DNA of 64,000 bases from CALBPI01 sp039814545 (GTDB lineage Bacteria; Pseudomonadota; Gammaproteobacteria; Steroidobacterales; Woeseiaceae). This document shows, one piece after another, positions 27,269 to 34,676 of the stretch; positions within the stretch are counted from its first letter, which is position 1; each line of letters begins with the position of its first letter. The stretch spans positions 62,001-126,000 of the forward strand of contig JBCCBB010000002.1 of NCBI GenBank assembly GCA_039814545.1, in the 5' to 3' direction. A model generated the notes under the pieces. The model had not been told where the DNA came from and did not search any database. It saw only the letters and a list, made by a program, of their open reading frames with translations. The translations under genes and the position numbers were made by a program.

Positions 27269-27607
27269 ATGAAGCTCATCACCGCCATCATCAAACCGTT
27301 CCGTCTCGACGACGTCCGCAACGCGCTCTCCGAGCTCGGCGTGCAGGGCATGACTGTTACTGAAGTGAAAGGTTTTGGGCGACAGCGCGGACACACCGAG
27401 CTCTACCGGGGCGCCGAGTACGTGGTCGATTTCCTGCCCAAGAGCAAGATCGAAATTGCGGCACCCGATGACCAGGCAGAGGCGATCATCGAGGCGATTG
27501 TGGCCGCCGCCCGCACCGGCAAGGTCGGTGACGGCAAGATTTTCGTGACGCCCCTCGAGCAGGTGGTGCGCATCCGCACGGGCGAGTCAGGCGACCAGGC
27601 GGTCTAA
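27269..27607 (+). CDS. glnB: Nitrogen regulatory protein PII
   Basis: The 112-residue protein has the usual PII length. The T-loop tyrosine that is uridylylated in Proteobacteria is Tyr51 within LYRGAEYVVDF, and the B- and C-loop signatures (TGKVGDGKIFV and the terminal VVRIRTGE) are intact. PII is a trimeric sensor of ATP, ADP and 2-oxoglutarate that controls glutamine synthetase, NtrB and ammonium transport. No amtB or glnA is adjacent, so GlnB and GlnK cannot be told apart. It has its own strong ribosome site. Confidence 0.95.
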   Translation: MKLITAIIKPFRLDDVRNALSELGVQGMTVTEVKGFGRQRGHTELYRGAEYVVDFLPKSKIEIAAPDDQAEAIIEAIVAAARTGKVGDGKIFVTPLEQVVRIRTGESGDQAV

Positions 27608-27726
27608 CCCGTCTGTCCGCACGCGCGCCTGCGCGCGCTATTCGTCTGGCGTCGCTCACCCACTGAAATGTTTTGGCTGCCGCTGCGGTCATTCCTCCCG
27701 TAACGTAAGATCACGGGCGCGACGCC

Positions 27727-28428
27727 ATGACCCTCACTGCGAGCCACAACGCCACCGACTGCACGCTGGTACTGTTTACCAAGCGGCCGCGGGAGGGCGT
27801 GGGCAAGCAGCGCGTTGCGGCTGAAACGGATGCGACATTCGCCCTGGAACTGGCCGAGCGCCTGTTCTCGTGTGCTGCAGAAGATCTCCTTGCATGGCCG
27901 GGCCCACGCGTCATTTGCGTAGACCGCGCCGACGACGTCGACTGGGCGGCCAGGCAGTGCCCGGGCGTGCGTGTGGTCGTGCAGGGCCCGGGCAACCTGG
28001 GTGCGCGCCTGCAACATGCCACCGAAGAATTGACCGACGGGTCGGCACCGATCCTGTTCATCGGCAGCGACGCGCCGACTGTGGACACCAGGTATCTACT
28101 TGAGGCGGCAAGCGCACTGACCACCCATGATGTCGTGCTGGGCGCCGCAGCGGACGGCGGCGTGGTGGCGATGGGCACGCGCGCCGGTTGGCCTGAACTC
28201 GAGCCCCTGCCCTGGTCCACCAGCACGCTTGGCGCGCAACTCGCAACCGCTTGCGAGGCACGTGGCGACAGTGTGCAATGGCTTAGTCCGCATACAGACA
28301 TCGACACCCCCAACGCGCTCGACGCGGTCATGGGCACGCTGGCGCTCGACGGGAGACCCGCGCGCCGCAGCCTTGTAGCCTGGTTGCAGCGAGCGCGCCA
28401 CGAACTTGAGGCGCGACACATCGCCTGA
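27727..28428 (+). CDS. DUF2064 / TIGR04282-family glycosyltransferase (arsenosugar-associated)
   Basis: The 233-residue protein has a nucleotide-diphospho-sugar transferase fold. The N-terminal LFTKRPREGVGKQR resembles the nucleotide-binding loop of sugar nucleotidyltransferases, and IGSDAPTVD and AAADGGVVAMG are family signatures. Members are annotated as arsenosugar biosynthesis glycosyltransferases because they often sit with ArsM or ArsS. Here the partners are a TVP38/TMEM64 protein, a flavin oxidoreductase and a TIGR04283 glycosyltransferase, but no arsM is present in the window. The biochemical role is not established. Confidence 0.8.
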   Translation: MTLTASHNATDCTLVLFTKRPREGVGKQRVAAETDATFALELAERLFSCAAEDLLAWPGPRVICVDRADDVDWAARQCPGVRVVVQGPGNLGARLQHATEELTDGSAPILFIGSDAPTVDTRYLLEAASALTTHDVVLGAAADGGVVAMGTRAGWPELEPLPWSTSTLGAQLATACEARGDSVQWLSPHTDIDTPNALDAVMGTLALDGRPARRSLVAWLQRARHELEARHIA

Positions 28429-28442
28429 CGGACGGAAAGATC

Positions 28443-29159
28443 ATGAACGCCAAATTCAAACTGCTCACACTGGTCGCGATCATTGCGGCACTCGCCGTCG
28501 CCGCGACGCAGTTCCCCATCGCCGAATGGCTCACGGACCTCGTGCGCTGGATCGAGGCCAACAAAGAGACGGCCTGGCTCGTCTTTATTGGTGCCTACGT
28601 CGCCGCCACGGTGCTCATGGTGCCGGGCTCGATCCTCACCGTTGCCGCGGGCTATGTCTTCGGCGTGCTCTATGGCACCGCACTCGTATCCATCTCAAGC
28701 ATTCTGGGTGCAACGCTGGCCTTCGTCATCGGCCGCGCGCTGGGTCGTGGCTGGGTGCGCAACCGAATCGGTAATGATGCGCGGCTTGCGGCCATCGACA
28801 AGGCCACCGAGCAACGTGGCTTTTTTGTCATGCTACTGCTGCGCCTCTCGCCCATCTTCCCGTTCAACGTCATGAACTACCTAATGAGCTTGACGGGCAT
28901 GAAGCTCTCGCACTACTTCTTTGGCTCCTGGCTGGGCATGCTGCCGGGCACGCTGCTCTACGTGTATATCGGTTCAGCGGCGAGCGACCTCACGAGCCTC
29001 ATCGCCGGCGAGTACGACGCCGGGCCCTGGGGCCGCGTCTTCTTCATCGGTGGCCTGATCGCAACGGCCCTCGTCACCGTACTCATCGCCCGCTTCGCGT
29101 CGCGCACACTGCGCGAAACGATCGGCGTGCCCACCGAATCCGCAACAGGGGAAGCCTGA
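28443..29159 (+). CDS. TVP38/TMEM64 (DedA-like, SNARE-associated) family membrane protein
   Basis: The 238-residue inner-membrane protein has five or six helices. It carries the family motif region VPGSILTVAAGYVFGVLYG, GATLAFVIGRALGR, the F/R-rich motif LLRLSPIFPFNVMNYLMSLTGM, and a C-terminal helix. Members are thought to be transporters or scramblases related to DedA proteins. It starts 14 bases after the glycosyltransferase gene and ends one base before the oxidoreductase gene, so the three form a tight operon. The substrate is unknown. Confidence 0.88.
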   Translation: MNAKFKLLTLVAIIAALAVAATQFPIAEWLTDLVRWIEANKETAWLVFIGAYVAATVLMVPGSILTVAAGYVFGVLYGTALVSISSILGATLAFVIGRALGRGWVRNRIGNDARLAAIDKATEQRGFFVMLLLRLSPIFPFNVMNYLMSLTGMKLSHYFFGSWLGMLPGTLLYVYIGSAASDLTSLIAGEYDAGPWGRVFFIGGLIATALVTVLIARFASRTLRETIGVPTESATGEA

Positions 29160-29160
29160 C

Positions 29161-30633
29161 ATGGACATGTACCCGGGCCAGCAACACGACACCGAGTGGC
29201 AGGACCTTGTCTTCCCGTCGGACTACAAAAACCCGACGCCGGACCCCGAGGGCTACAACCTCGTCGTTATCGGCGCGGGTCCTGCGGGGCTCATCGTCAG
29301 CATCGCGGCCGCCGGCCTGGGCGCCAAGGTCGCGCTGATAGAACGCCACGCCATGGGGGGCGACTGCCTCAACGTCGGATGCGTACCCTCGAAGGCACTG
29401 ATCGAGATGGCGGAACGCCGACACGGTGGCGCCGACGTGTCGTTCGGCGATGCCATGAGCTGGGTGCGCGAGGTTCGCGCGGGCATCTCACACCACGACT
29501 CGGTCGAGCGCTACACAGAAAACGGTGTCGACGTGTTTCTTGGCGAAGCCGCATTTGAAGACGCTAAGAGCGTCCGCGTCGGTGACACGGTGCTTACGGC
29601 CGCCAAATTCGTCATCGCCACGGGCGCGCGTGCCGCGGTACCGCCCATCCCGGGACTCATCGAGGCCGAGCCGCGCACCAACGAGACGATTTTCGAACTG
29701 CGTGAACAGCCTGCCGTGCTTGGCGTTATCGGTGCCGGCCCCATCGGCTGCGAGCTGGCGCAGGCTTTTGCCCGCCTAGGCAGTGAGGTGCACCTGTTCG
29801 AGATGGCCGACCGACCGATCCCCGTCGAGATTCCTGAAGCGGGCGAGGTACTCGCCAAACAGCTCGAACGCGACGGGGTTCACCTGCACCTGAGCACCGC
29901 AGCCGAGTCCGTCGCGCGTGACGGCGACAAGCGCGTCGTGCGCACCGCGGACGGCGAATTCGTCGTCGACGAATTACTCGTAGCACTTGGCCGTGCGCCC
30001 AACGTGGACTCGCTGAACCTCGAGGCAGCAGGCGTCAACTTTGACCCGCGCAAAGGCATCACCGTCGACGACAATTTGCGCACAAGCAACTCGCGCATAT
30101 TCGCGGCTGGCGACGTCTGCTCCAAATACCAGTTTACGAACAACGCCGATCACCAGGCACGCATTATTATCCGCAACGCGCTGTTCTTTGGACGCGGCAA
30201 GCCCGATTCGACGCGAATCGCGCGCTGCACCTACACGGACCCCGAAATCGCGCACGTGGGCGCTGAGGAATCCGACCTGCGTGACGCAGGCGTCGCTTTC
30301 GACACCTACCGCGTGGAGTGGGACGCCATGGATCGCGCTCGCGCCCAGGCCGACGACCGCGGCTTCGTCCGCGTACTCACTGAGAAGGGTAAGGATAAAA
30401 TTTTATCCGCAACGATTGTGGGTGGTGACGCGGGTGAGCAGATTGCGGCCCTGGCCGTACTCGTGGCCAACGGCCGCGGCCTGGGCGAGCTCGACGCAGC
30501 CGTGCCCGCCTACCCGACACGATCCGAGTACCTGCGCCGCCTGGCCGATGCCTACAACCGCACACGCCTGACGCCGACGGTTGAGAAACTGTTCAAATGG
30601 CTGTTGGCTCGCCAGCGCAAGAAGGTCAGCTGA
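29161..30633 (+). CDS. FAD-dependent pyridine nucleotide-disulfide oxidoreductase (mercuric-reductase-like)
   Basis: The 490-residue flavoprotein is of the class I disulfide reductase family. FAD binding is shown by VVIGAGPAGL near residue 36, the redox cysteines by CLNVGC (Cys69 and Cys74), NAD(P)H binding by GVIGAGPIGCELAQ, and the second FAD contact by IFAAGDV. The C-terminal dimer-interface motif that usually reads HPTxxE reads YPTRSE here, so the catalytic histidine is missing. There is no N-terminal heavy-metal-binding domain and no vicinal cysteine pair at the C-terminus. Genuine mercuric reductase or dihydrolipoamide dehydrogenase activity is therefore doubtful. It is embedded in the arsenosugar-type gene set. 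Confidence 0.85.
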   Translation: MDMYPGQQHDTEWQDLVFPSDYKNPTPDPEGYNLVVIGAGPAGLIVSIAAAGLGAKVALIERHAMGGDCLNVGCVPSKALIEMAERRHGGADVSFGDAMSWVREVRAGISHHDSVERYTENGVDVFLGEAAFEDAKSVRVGDTVLTAAKFVIATGARAAVPPIPGLIEAEPRTNETIFELREQPAVLGVIGAGPIGCELAQAFARLGSEVHLFEMADRPIPVEIPEAGEVLAKQLERDGVHLHLSTAAESVARDGDKRVVRTADGEFVVDELLVALGRAPNVDSLNLEAAGVNFDPRKGITVDDNLRTSNSRIFAAGDVCSKYQFTNNADHQARIIIRNALFFGRGKPDSTRIARCTYTDPEIAHVGAEESDLRDAGVAFDTYRVEWDAMDRARAQADDRGFVRVLTEKGKDKILSATIVGGDAGEQIAALAVLVANGRGLGELDAAVPAYPTRSEYLRRLADAYNRTRLTPTVEKLFKWLLARQRKKVS

Positions 30634-30651
30634 CGCGCGCGGTACGCGCCG

Positions 30652-30718
30652 CGTCATTGCGAGGCGCGCAGCTCATACTCCGTCATTGCGAGGCGCGCAG
30701 CGCCGCGGCAATCTCCCA
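30652..30718 (+). repeat. Dispersed extragenic repeat, tandem doublet
   Basis: A partial copy starting CGTCATTGCGAGG at 30652 is followed exactly 29 bases later by a full copy (30681–30718) that ends in GCGGCAATCTCCC. The same doublet spacing recurs at 31866 and 31895. Single relatives lie at 58799 and 59201. Each full copy is an imperfect palindrome (CATTGCG and CGGCAAT arms). The doublet fills the gap between the oxidoreductase and glycosyltransferase genes. Confidence 0.8.
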
Positions 30719-30721
30719 ACC

Positions 30722-31432
30722 GTGACCGCAACGCCAGAAACCCGCGACGACGACGCCCTGCGCCTGTCCGTCATCATCCCCGTCTACCGCGACACAGAAG
30801 CACTCGAACGCCTGCTCGACTTGCTGTCGCAGCAGGCGGGTATTGACGAGTGCGTCGTAGTTGCAGCCAACACGGATCGATCCGAGCTCGATGCCGTCAC
30901 AGCCGGTCGCGCCAGAATCATTGACTCAGAGCCCGGTCGCGGCAGACAACTCAACGCCGGGGCCGCCGAGGCAACCGGCGAGACGCTCTGGTTTCTGCAC
31001 GCCGATGCCACACCACCCTCTGATGCGACCTCCGCCATCCGAGATCACATCCGCGCCGGCAACGATGGCGGTTGGTTTCGATTCCGGTTCGAGGGCGTCG
31101 AAACCCGGGGTGCAAAACGGTTAGCGAACCTCATCAACTGGCGCGCCCAACGCGGCGTGGCCTACGGCGACCAGGGACTCTTCTTCACACGCGAGGCGTT
31201 CGATCACTGGGGCGGCTACGAACCGGTTCCGCTGTTTGAGGAAGTCCGCCTAGTGCGAGCCGCCAAAGCCGAAGGCCGATTCTCAGAGCTGCCGCTCGAG
31301 ATCGGCGTCGACCCGAGGAAATGGAACGAGACGGGTTGGGTGCGCCGCACCCTGACCAACCGTGCGCTGGCCCTGGGTCATGCGGCGGGCATCAGCCCGG
31401 ACCGCCTCGCCCGCTGGTACCGACGCGGCTAG
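30722..31432 (+). CDS. TIGR04283-family glycosyltransferase 2 (arsenosugar-associated)
   Basis: The 236-residue GT2 enzyme is set at the GTG at 30722, because everything upstream in the frame is repeat DNA or oxidoreductase sequence. The family signatures LSVIIPVYRDTEALERLL, PGRGRQLNAGAA, FLHADATPP and YGDQGLFFTREAF are clear. Proteins of this kind pair with DUF2064 proteins in putative arsenosugar loci. The function is inferred from the family name rather than known biochemistry. Its stop codon directly abuts the stop of the convergent GIY-YIG gene. Confidence 0.82.
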   Translation: MTATPETRDDDALRLSVIIPVYRDTEALERLLDLLSQQAGIDECVVVAANTDRSELDAVTAGRARIIDSEPGRGRQLNAGAAEATGETLWFLHADATPPSDATSAIRDHIRAGNDGGWFRFRFEGVETRGAKRLANLINWRAQRGVAYGDQGLFFTREAFDHWGGYEPVPLFEEVRLVRAAKAEGRFSELPLEIGVDPRKWNETGWVRRTLTNRALALGHAAGISPDRLARWYRRG

Positions 31433-31726
31433 CTAGTCGCTGACGAAGCGGTAGAGATCGCGCCAGTCGGGATTCATGTTTTCGATGAGGCGGATCTTGC
31501 GACGGCGAGAGCCGGATTTGATTTGTTTTTTGCGTTCAATCGCGGCGCGCATGGTGTCTGCCGATTCGAAGTAGACGAGTAAGTGCAGGTTGTCGCGTGC
31601 GGTGAAGCCGCGCGTGATCCTGTGCTTGTGTTGCCACACACGGCCCGGGAGATTCGAGGTCACGCCTGTGTAGAGCGTGCCCCGGGCTTTGTTGGCCATG
31701 ATGTACACGGCGGGGAGTCGGACCAT
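31433..31726 (-). CDS. Small GIY-YIG nuclease-domain protein
   Basis: The 97-residue protein consists of one GIY-YIG domain. The two beta-strand motifs appear as VYIMANKARGTLYTGVTS, which matches the YhbQ/UPF0213-like form, and the downstream arginine and a conserved acidic residue (E in AAIERKKQIK) follow. Such small proteins may have DNA repair or nuclease roles, but their biology is poorly known. It is a single gene on the minus strand, flanked on both sides by dispersed repeats. Its ribosome-binding site lies in a 10-bp perfect inverted repeat just upstream of the ATG. Confidence 0.88.
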   Translation of the reverse strand: MVRLPAVYIMANKARGTLYTGVTSNLPGRVWQHKHRITRGFTARDNLHLLVYFESADTMRAAIERKKQIKSGSRRRKIRLIENMNPDWRDLYRFVSD

Positions 31727-31727
31727 G

Positions 31728-31754
31728 ATGGTGTACCTCTCTTGGGTACACCAT
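31728..31754 (-). promoter_or_regulatory. Perfect 10-bp inverted repeat covering the ribosome site of the GIY-YIG gene
   Basis: The arms ATGGTGTACC (31728–31737) and GGTACACCAT (31745–31754) are perfect reverse complements around a 7-base loop. In the mRNA the loop and the 3' arm contain the AGAGG ribosome site, nine bases before the start codon. It could act as a hairpin that limits translation, as a dimeric operator, or as a recognition site for the encoded nuclease. None of these is proven. Confidence 0.6.
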
Positions 31755-31820
31755 GGCTTTCGACACGCGCCAACTGCGACCGGTGAAAGTTGCGTTGTTG
31801 AAGCGTTACGTTGGATCTAA

Positions 31821-31933
31821 GAGATTGCCGCGCCAGCTTCGCTGGCTCGCAATGACGAAAAACTACGTCATTGCGAGCGGCTAATGCCCTACTCCGTCAT
31901 TGCGAGCGGCCGCAGGCCGCGCGGCAATCTCCC
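31821..31933 (+). repeat. Dispersed extragenic repeats: one inverted copy plus a tandem doublet
   Basis: An inverted copy (31821–31857, GATTGCCGCG…CGCAATGACG) is followed by a direct doublet starting at 31866 and 31895, 29 bases apart. The last copy runs up to the stop codon of the AgmX-like gene. The unit matches the copies at 30652, 58799 and 59201. Confidence 0.8.
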
Positions 31934-32919
31934 TAAGCCGGGAAGAAGTCGATCGGCTTGGTGGTCGTAATCGACTCGACGTCCTTGGGCTCAAACCGGA
32001 ACAGGCGGACGCGCTGCACGAGTTTGCGCTCGAGCTCGGGATCGCCAAGTTCGCTGGACGCAATCTCACACATCGTGACCGCACCGTCAGGCGAGATGGT
32101 CAGACGCAGAACGAGCTTGCCTTCGAGCGTCGGGTCCTGGCGCAACGCGCGGTTGTAAAGCGCGTAGATCGCGCCCTTGTTGCGGTCAAAGACCATTTCG
32201 ATCTCTTCACGCGAGCGCGAGCCGCGGTTGCTGTCGCCGTTGCGTTGAACGTCGTTGCGACCGTTGCCGTCGCCGATGGCTGCCACAGGTGTTTCCACCT
32301 GAGTCGTCGCACGACCGGACAACCCTGTGCCGCCCGTATTGCGCGACAGCTGCGCCGTGTTGATGCCGCCACTGGAGGCACCCACGTTCGAGGTAATCAA
32401 TGACCGCTCGTTGCGTTCCGAGGCACCAACAGCGCCCGTGAGCGGCTGACTCGAAGCCACCTGGTCGACAATGTCGTTGTCTCGCAGCGCGGCAAGGTCG
32501 TCGGCGAACGGCAGCAGGCCGGCCACCGATGCACGCTCACGCGCCTCATCCACAGGCGGCGCCTCAACGGGCTCGGGCTCGACCACCGGCTCGGGTACGG
32601 GCTCCGGCTCCTGCGCCACCTGCTCGGGCGGCGTCTCTTCGATGGGCTCAGGCTCCGGCTCCTCGACGCGCGGCGGCGGCGGGGGCGGTTCCTGCTTTTC
32701 CACAATGAGTTGCGCGAAGCGCGGCTCGATCTCGACTTCCGCGTAGGGGTCGACATCGGGCGTCGGCAGGAAGGGCCAGACGATACTCAGCGCGAACATG
32801 ATCGCGAGCGTGATCGTCAGGATCTTGCGGAACTTGTGTTCCTGTTCGTCGGACAGGGTCCACGGCAACTGGTAGTCGCGGTAGTAGGCCTGGAACGAAG
32901 TCGGCATTGCGGTCGCCAT
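31933..32919 (-). CDS. AgmX/PglI C-terminal-domain protein (TonB-like)
   Basis: The 328-residue protein is anchored by one helix at about residues 32–51 after a 30-residue cytoplasmic tail. A periplasm-spanning region rich in Pro and Glu follows (residues 75–125), then a Ser/Thr/Asn-rich linker. A C-terminal TonB-like domain with the pattern GAVTMCEIASSELGDPELERKLV ends the protein, as in the AgmX/PglI (GltJ/GltG) group of the Myxococcus gliding machinery. Such proteins couple an inner-membrane proton channel to outer-membrane partners. It is the last gene of the operon, three bases after the second ExbD. Confidence 0.85.
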   Translation of the reverse strand: MATAMPTSFQAYYRDYQLPWTLSDEQEHKFRKILTITLAIMFALSIVWPFLPTPDVDPYAEVEIEPRFAQLIVEKQEPPPPPPRVEEPEPEPIEETPPEQVAQEPEPVPEPVVEPEPVEAPPVDEARERASVAGLLPFADDLAALRDNDIVDQVASSQPLTGAVGASERNERSLITSNVGASSGGINTAQLSRNTGGTGLSGRATTQVETPVAAIGDGNGRNDVQRNGDSNRGSRSREEIEMVFDRNKGAIYALYNRALRQDPTLEGKLVLRLTISPDGAVTMCEIASSELGDPELERKLVQRVRLFRFEPKDVESITTTKPIDFFPA

Positions 32920-32922
32920 GGA

Positions 32923-33459
32923 TTAGCCCCCAATGCCCGCGCCGGCCGTCGTCGACGCCAGCTTGTCAGAACTCTTCTGCATCACGGCGAGCGAGATGCG
33001 GCCGTAGTCCGCATCAGTGCAAGTCGCCATGACCTTTTTGAGCAGACGGTAGGAGATTTCCTTGTCGCCCATGATGGTGACTTCGCGCTGCGCGATGTCT
33101 TCGTTGGCCGTCTTGCGCAGGACACGGTCGTTCTGCGCCACCAGTGCCTGCTTGAGGCCCTTGATGACGTTGCCCTGCATGTTCATGACGTCGTCGACAG
33201 AGGCCACCACATCACCCTGCACGAGGATGTCGGTGTCTGTGACCATGACGACCACCGTTTCGCGCGATTTCTGCTCGGCTACCGACTCGGGCAGCTTAAG
33301 CTCATCGGCATTCGGCAGCGTTTCCACGTCCGACGAGTTCACCAACAGGAAGAACACGAGGATCGTGAAGATGTCCATGAGCGAGACGAGGTTCAGGCCC
33401 GGGTTCTTGCCACGTTTGTGGCGCCGGTCCATCCGCATCGCGCGCGATGAATGGCTCAT
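32923..33459 (-). CDS. ExbD/TolR-family protein with intact transmembrane aspartate
   Basis: The 178-residue protein has one N-terminal helix within NLVSLMDIFTILVFFLLV. Asp29 sits at the position of the essential ExbD/TolR aspartate that takes part in proton use. A periplasmic domain of about 130 residues follows. It lies two bases downstream of a second, different ExbD gene and three bases upstream of the AgmX-like gene. Together with the ExbB-like protein it would form a proton-driven motor complex. Sequence similarity to the other ExbD is low outside the helix. Confidence 0.88.
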   Translation of the reverse strand: MSHSSRAMRMDRRHKRGKNPGLNLVSLMDIFTILVFFLLVNSSDVETLPNADELKLPESVAEQKSRETVVVMVTDTDILVQGDVVASVDDVMNMQGNVIKGLKQALVAQNDRVLRKTANEDIAQREVTIMGDKEISYRLLKKVMATCTDADYGRISLAVMQKSSDKLASTTAGAGIGG

Positions 33460-33461
33460 CG

Positions 33462-33968
33462 TCAGGCTCCTTCCGCGACGGTTGCGTCGCCGATAGAGAT
33501 TTCGGGGAACAACTCGATCTTGTTGAGCTCACCGTCCTTGAGCTCCTCGTAGATGCGCACCTTGTCCATGACCTGAACAAGCGTCTCGTAGGAGATGTCG
33601 GACTCAAGCAGCAACGTGCAATCGAGTTTGTCGGGGTTGATCTTCTTCACGTCGCGAAGCTTCTCAGCGAGACGGTCGAGATCGTATTCGCCATCGACGT
33701 TGTCGATACGCGAGAGCAAGCCACCGTTGCGGTCACCAACCTCGATGCGCGCGGCGCGCACCGTGATTTCCAGCTGCATCGTCTCGGCAGGATTCTCCGC
33801 GGGCTCAGAGGAAGCACCCGGAAGATTCAGCTCGAGAATCGCCAGCCGCGAGAACACGGCCGTGATGAGCAGGAACGGCACCAGAATCACCATGAGATTC
33901 ATGAATGCCGTGATGTTGAGCTCCGTCGCTTCAAGAGAGCGACGGCCGCCCCGGCGGCGATACATCAC
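33462..33968 (-). CDS. ExbD/TolR-family protein with Asn replacing the transmembrane Asp
   Basis: The 168-residue ExbD/TolR homologue has its helix within NITAFMNLMVILVPFLLI. The residue at the place of the essential aspartate is Asn24 (codon complement of 33897–33899). A periplasmic domain of about 120 residues follows, with an acidic linker. ExbD usually works as a dimer inside an ExbB pentamer. A pair made of one Asp-bearing and one Asn-bearing subunit would therefore be asymmetric. Its ATG overlaps the ExbB-like stop by four bases, so it is translationally coupled. Confidence 0.88.
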   Translation of the reverse strand: MMYRRRGGRRSLEATELNITAFMNLMVILVPFLLITAVFSRLAILELNLPGASSEPAENPAETMQLEITVRAARIEVGDRNGGLLSRIDNVDGEYDLDRLAEKLRDVKKINPDKLDCTLLLESDISYETLVQVMDKVRIYEELKDGELNKIELFPEISIGDATVAEGA

Positions 33969-34612
33969 GCGGCGGCCCCTTTCGGATCACCTTGGCGTTC
34001 GGTGACGGCGTTCAGGAACTTCACCGATGCCATTTCCAGGCTGTCGACGATTTGGTTCGTCTTGGTCTGGATGACCGTGTGCACGAGCAGCAGCGGGATG
34101 GCAACCATGAGGCCAAATGCCGTCGTGTTCATCGCGATCGAGATACTGCCAGAAAGCATGTCGGCCTTCTCTGCGGGGTTCGCGTTGGCCACCGCCGTAA
34201 ACGCCTGGATCAGGCCGATAATCGTACCGAGCAGGCCCAAAAGCGTTGCGATGTTGGCGAACGTGGCCAGGTAGTGCGTGCGCTTCTCAAGCTTGGGCAG
34301 CACTTCCATCAGGCTCTCTTCCATGGCCTTTTCGATGTCGTCGCGACGACGCGCCGAACCGACCCGGTAGAGGCCGTAGGTCATGATTTTGCCGATGGCC
34401 GACTTGGACTTGCTCGTGACGCTCACGGCCTGCTGGAAGTTACCGGCCTTGAGATACGGCACGATTTTTTTCCACATGGCGCGGTTGCTGGCGCCCGTCA
34501 TCGTCAGGTAGACGTAGCGTTCAATGGCGATGGCCATCCCAAGCCCGAATACAAACAGGATCGGGTACATGAATTTCCCGCCCAGTTGAAAGAACTCAAT
34601 TACTGCAGACAT
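33965..34612 (-). CDS. MotA/TolQ/ExbB-family proton channel protein
   Basis: The 215-residue inner-membrane protein has three helices, at about residues 10–30, 118–142 and 153–180. The TolQ/ExbB signatures LATFANIATLLGLLGTIIGLIQAF and SIAMNTTAFGLMVAIPLLL are intact. The cytoplasmic domain between the first and second helices contains a basic segment (GSARRRDDIEKAME). It would form the pentameric channel for the two downstream ExbD proteins. One ExbB followed by two ExbD genes matches the composition AglR, AglQ and AglS in Myxococcus. It starts 64 bases after the small repeat protein. Confidence 0.93.
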   Translation of the reverse strand: MSAVIEFFQLGGKFMYPILFVFGLGMAIAIERYVYLTMTGASNRAMWKKIVPYLKAGNFQQAVSVTSKSKSAIGKIMTYGLYRVGSARRRDDIEKAMEESLMEVLPKLEKRTHYLATFANIATLLGLLGTIIGLIQAFTAVANANPAEKADMLSGSISIAMNTTAFGLMVAIPLLLVHTVIQTKTNQIVDSLEMASVKFLNAVTERQGDPKGAAA

Positions 34613-34676
34613 TGTCGTTTCCTCTGATTGACTGTCATTGCCCGCTTACAGCGCGGGCGCCTTCGAACGGCAGCGG

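Noticed and set aside
29161..30633. Mercuric reductase (merA) call
   Set aside because: There is no heavy-metal-binding N-terminal domain, no C-terminal vicinal cysteines, no mer operon, and the catalytic histidine is replaced.
30652..31933. Possible CRISPR array from the evenly spaced CGTCATTGCGAG copies
   Set aside because: Only pairs occur, the units are imperfect palindromes of differing length, there are no unique spacers between three or more repeats, and no cas genes are nearby.
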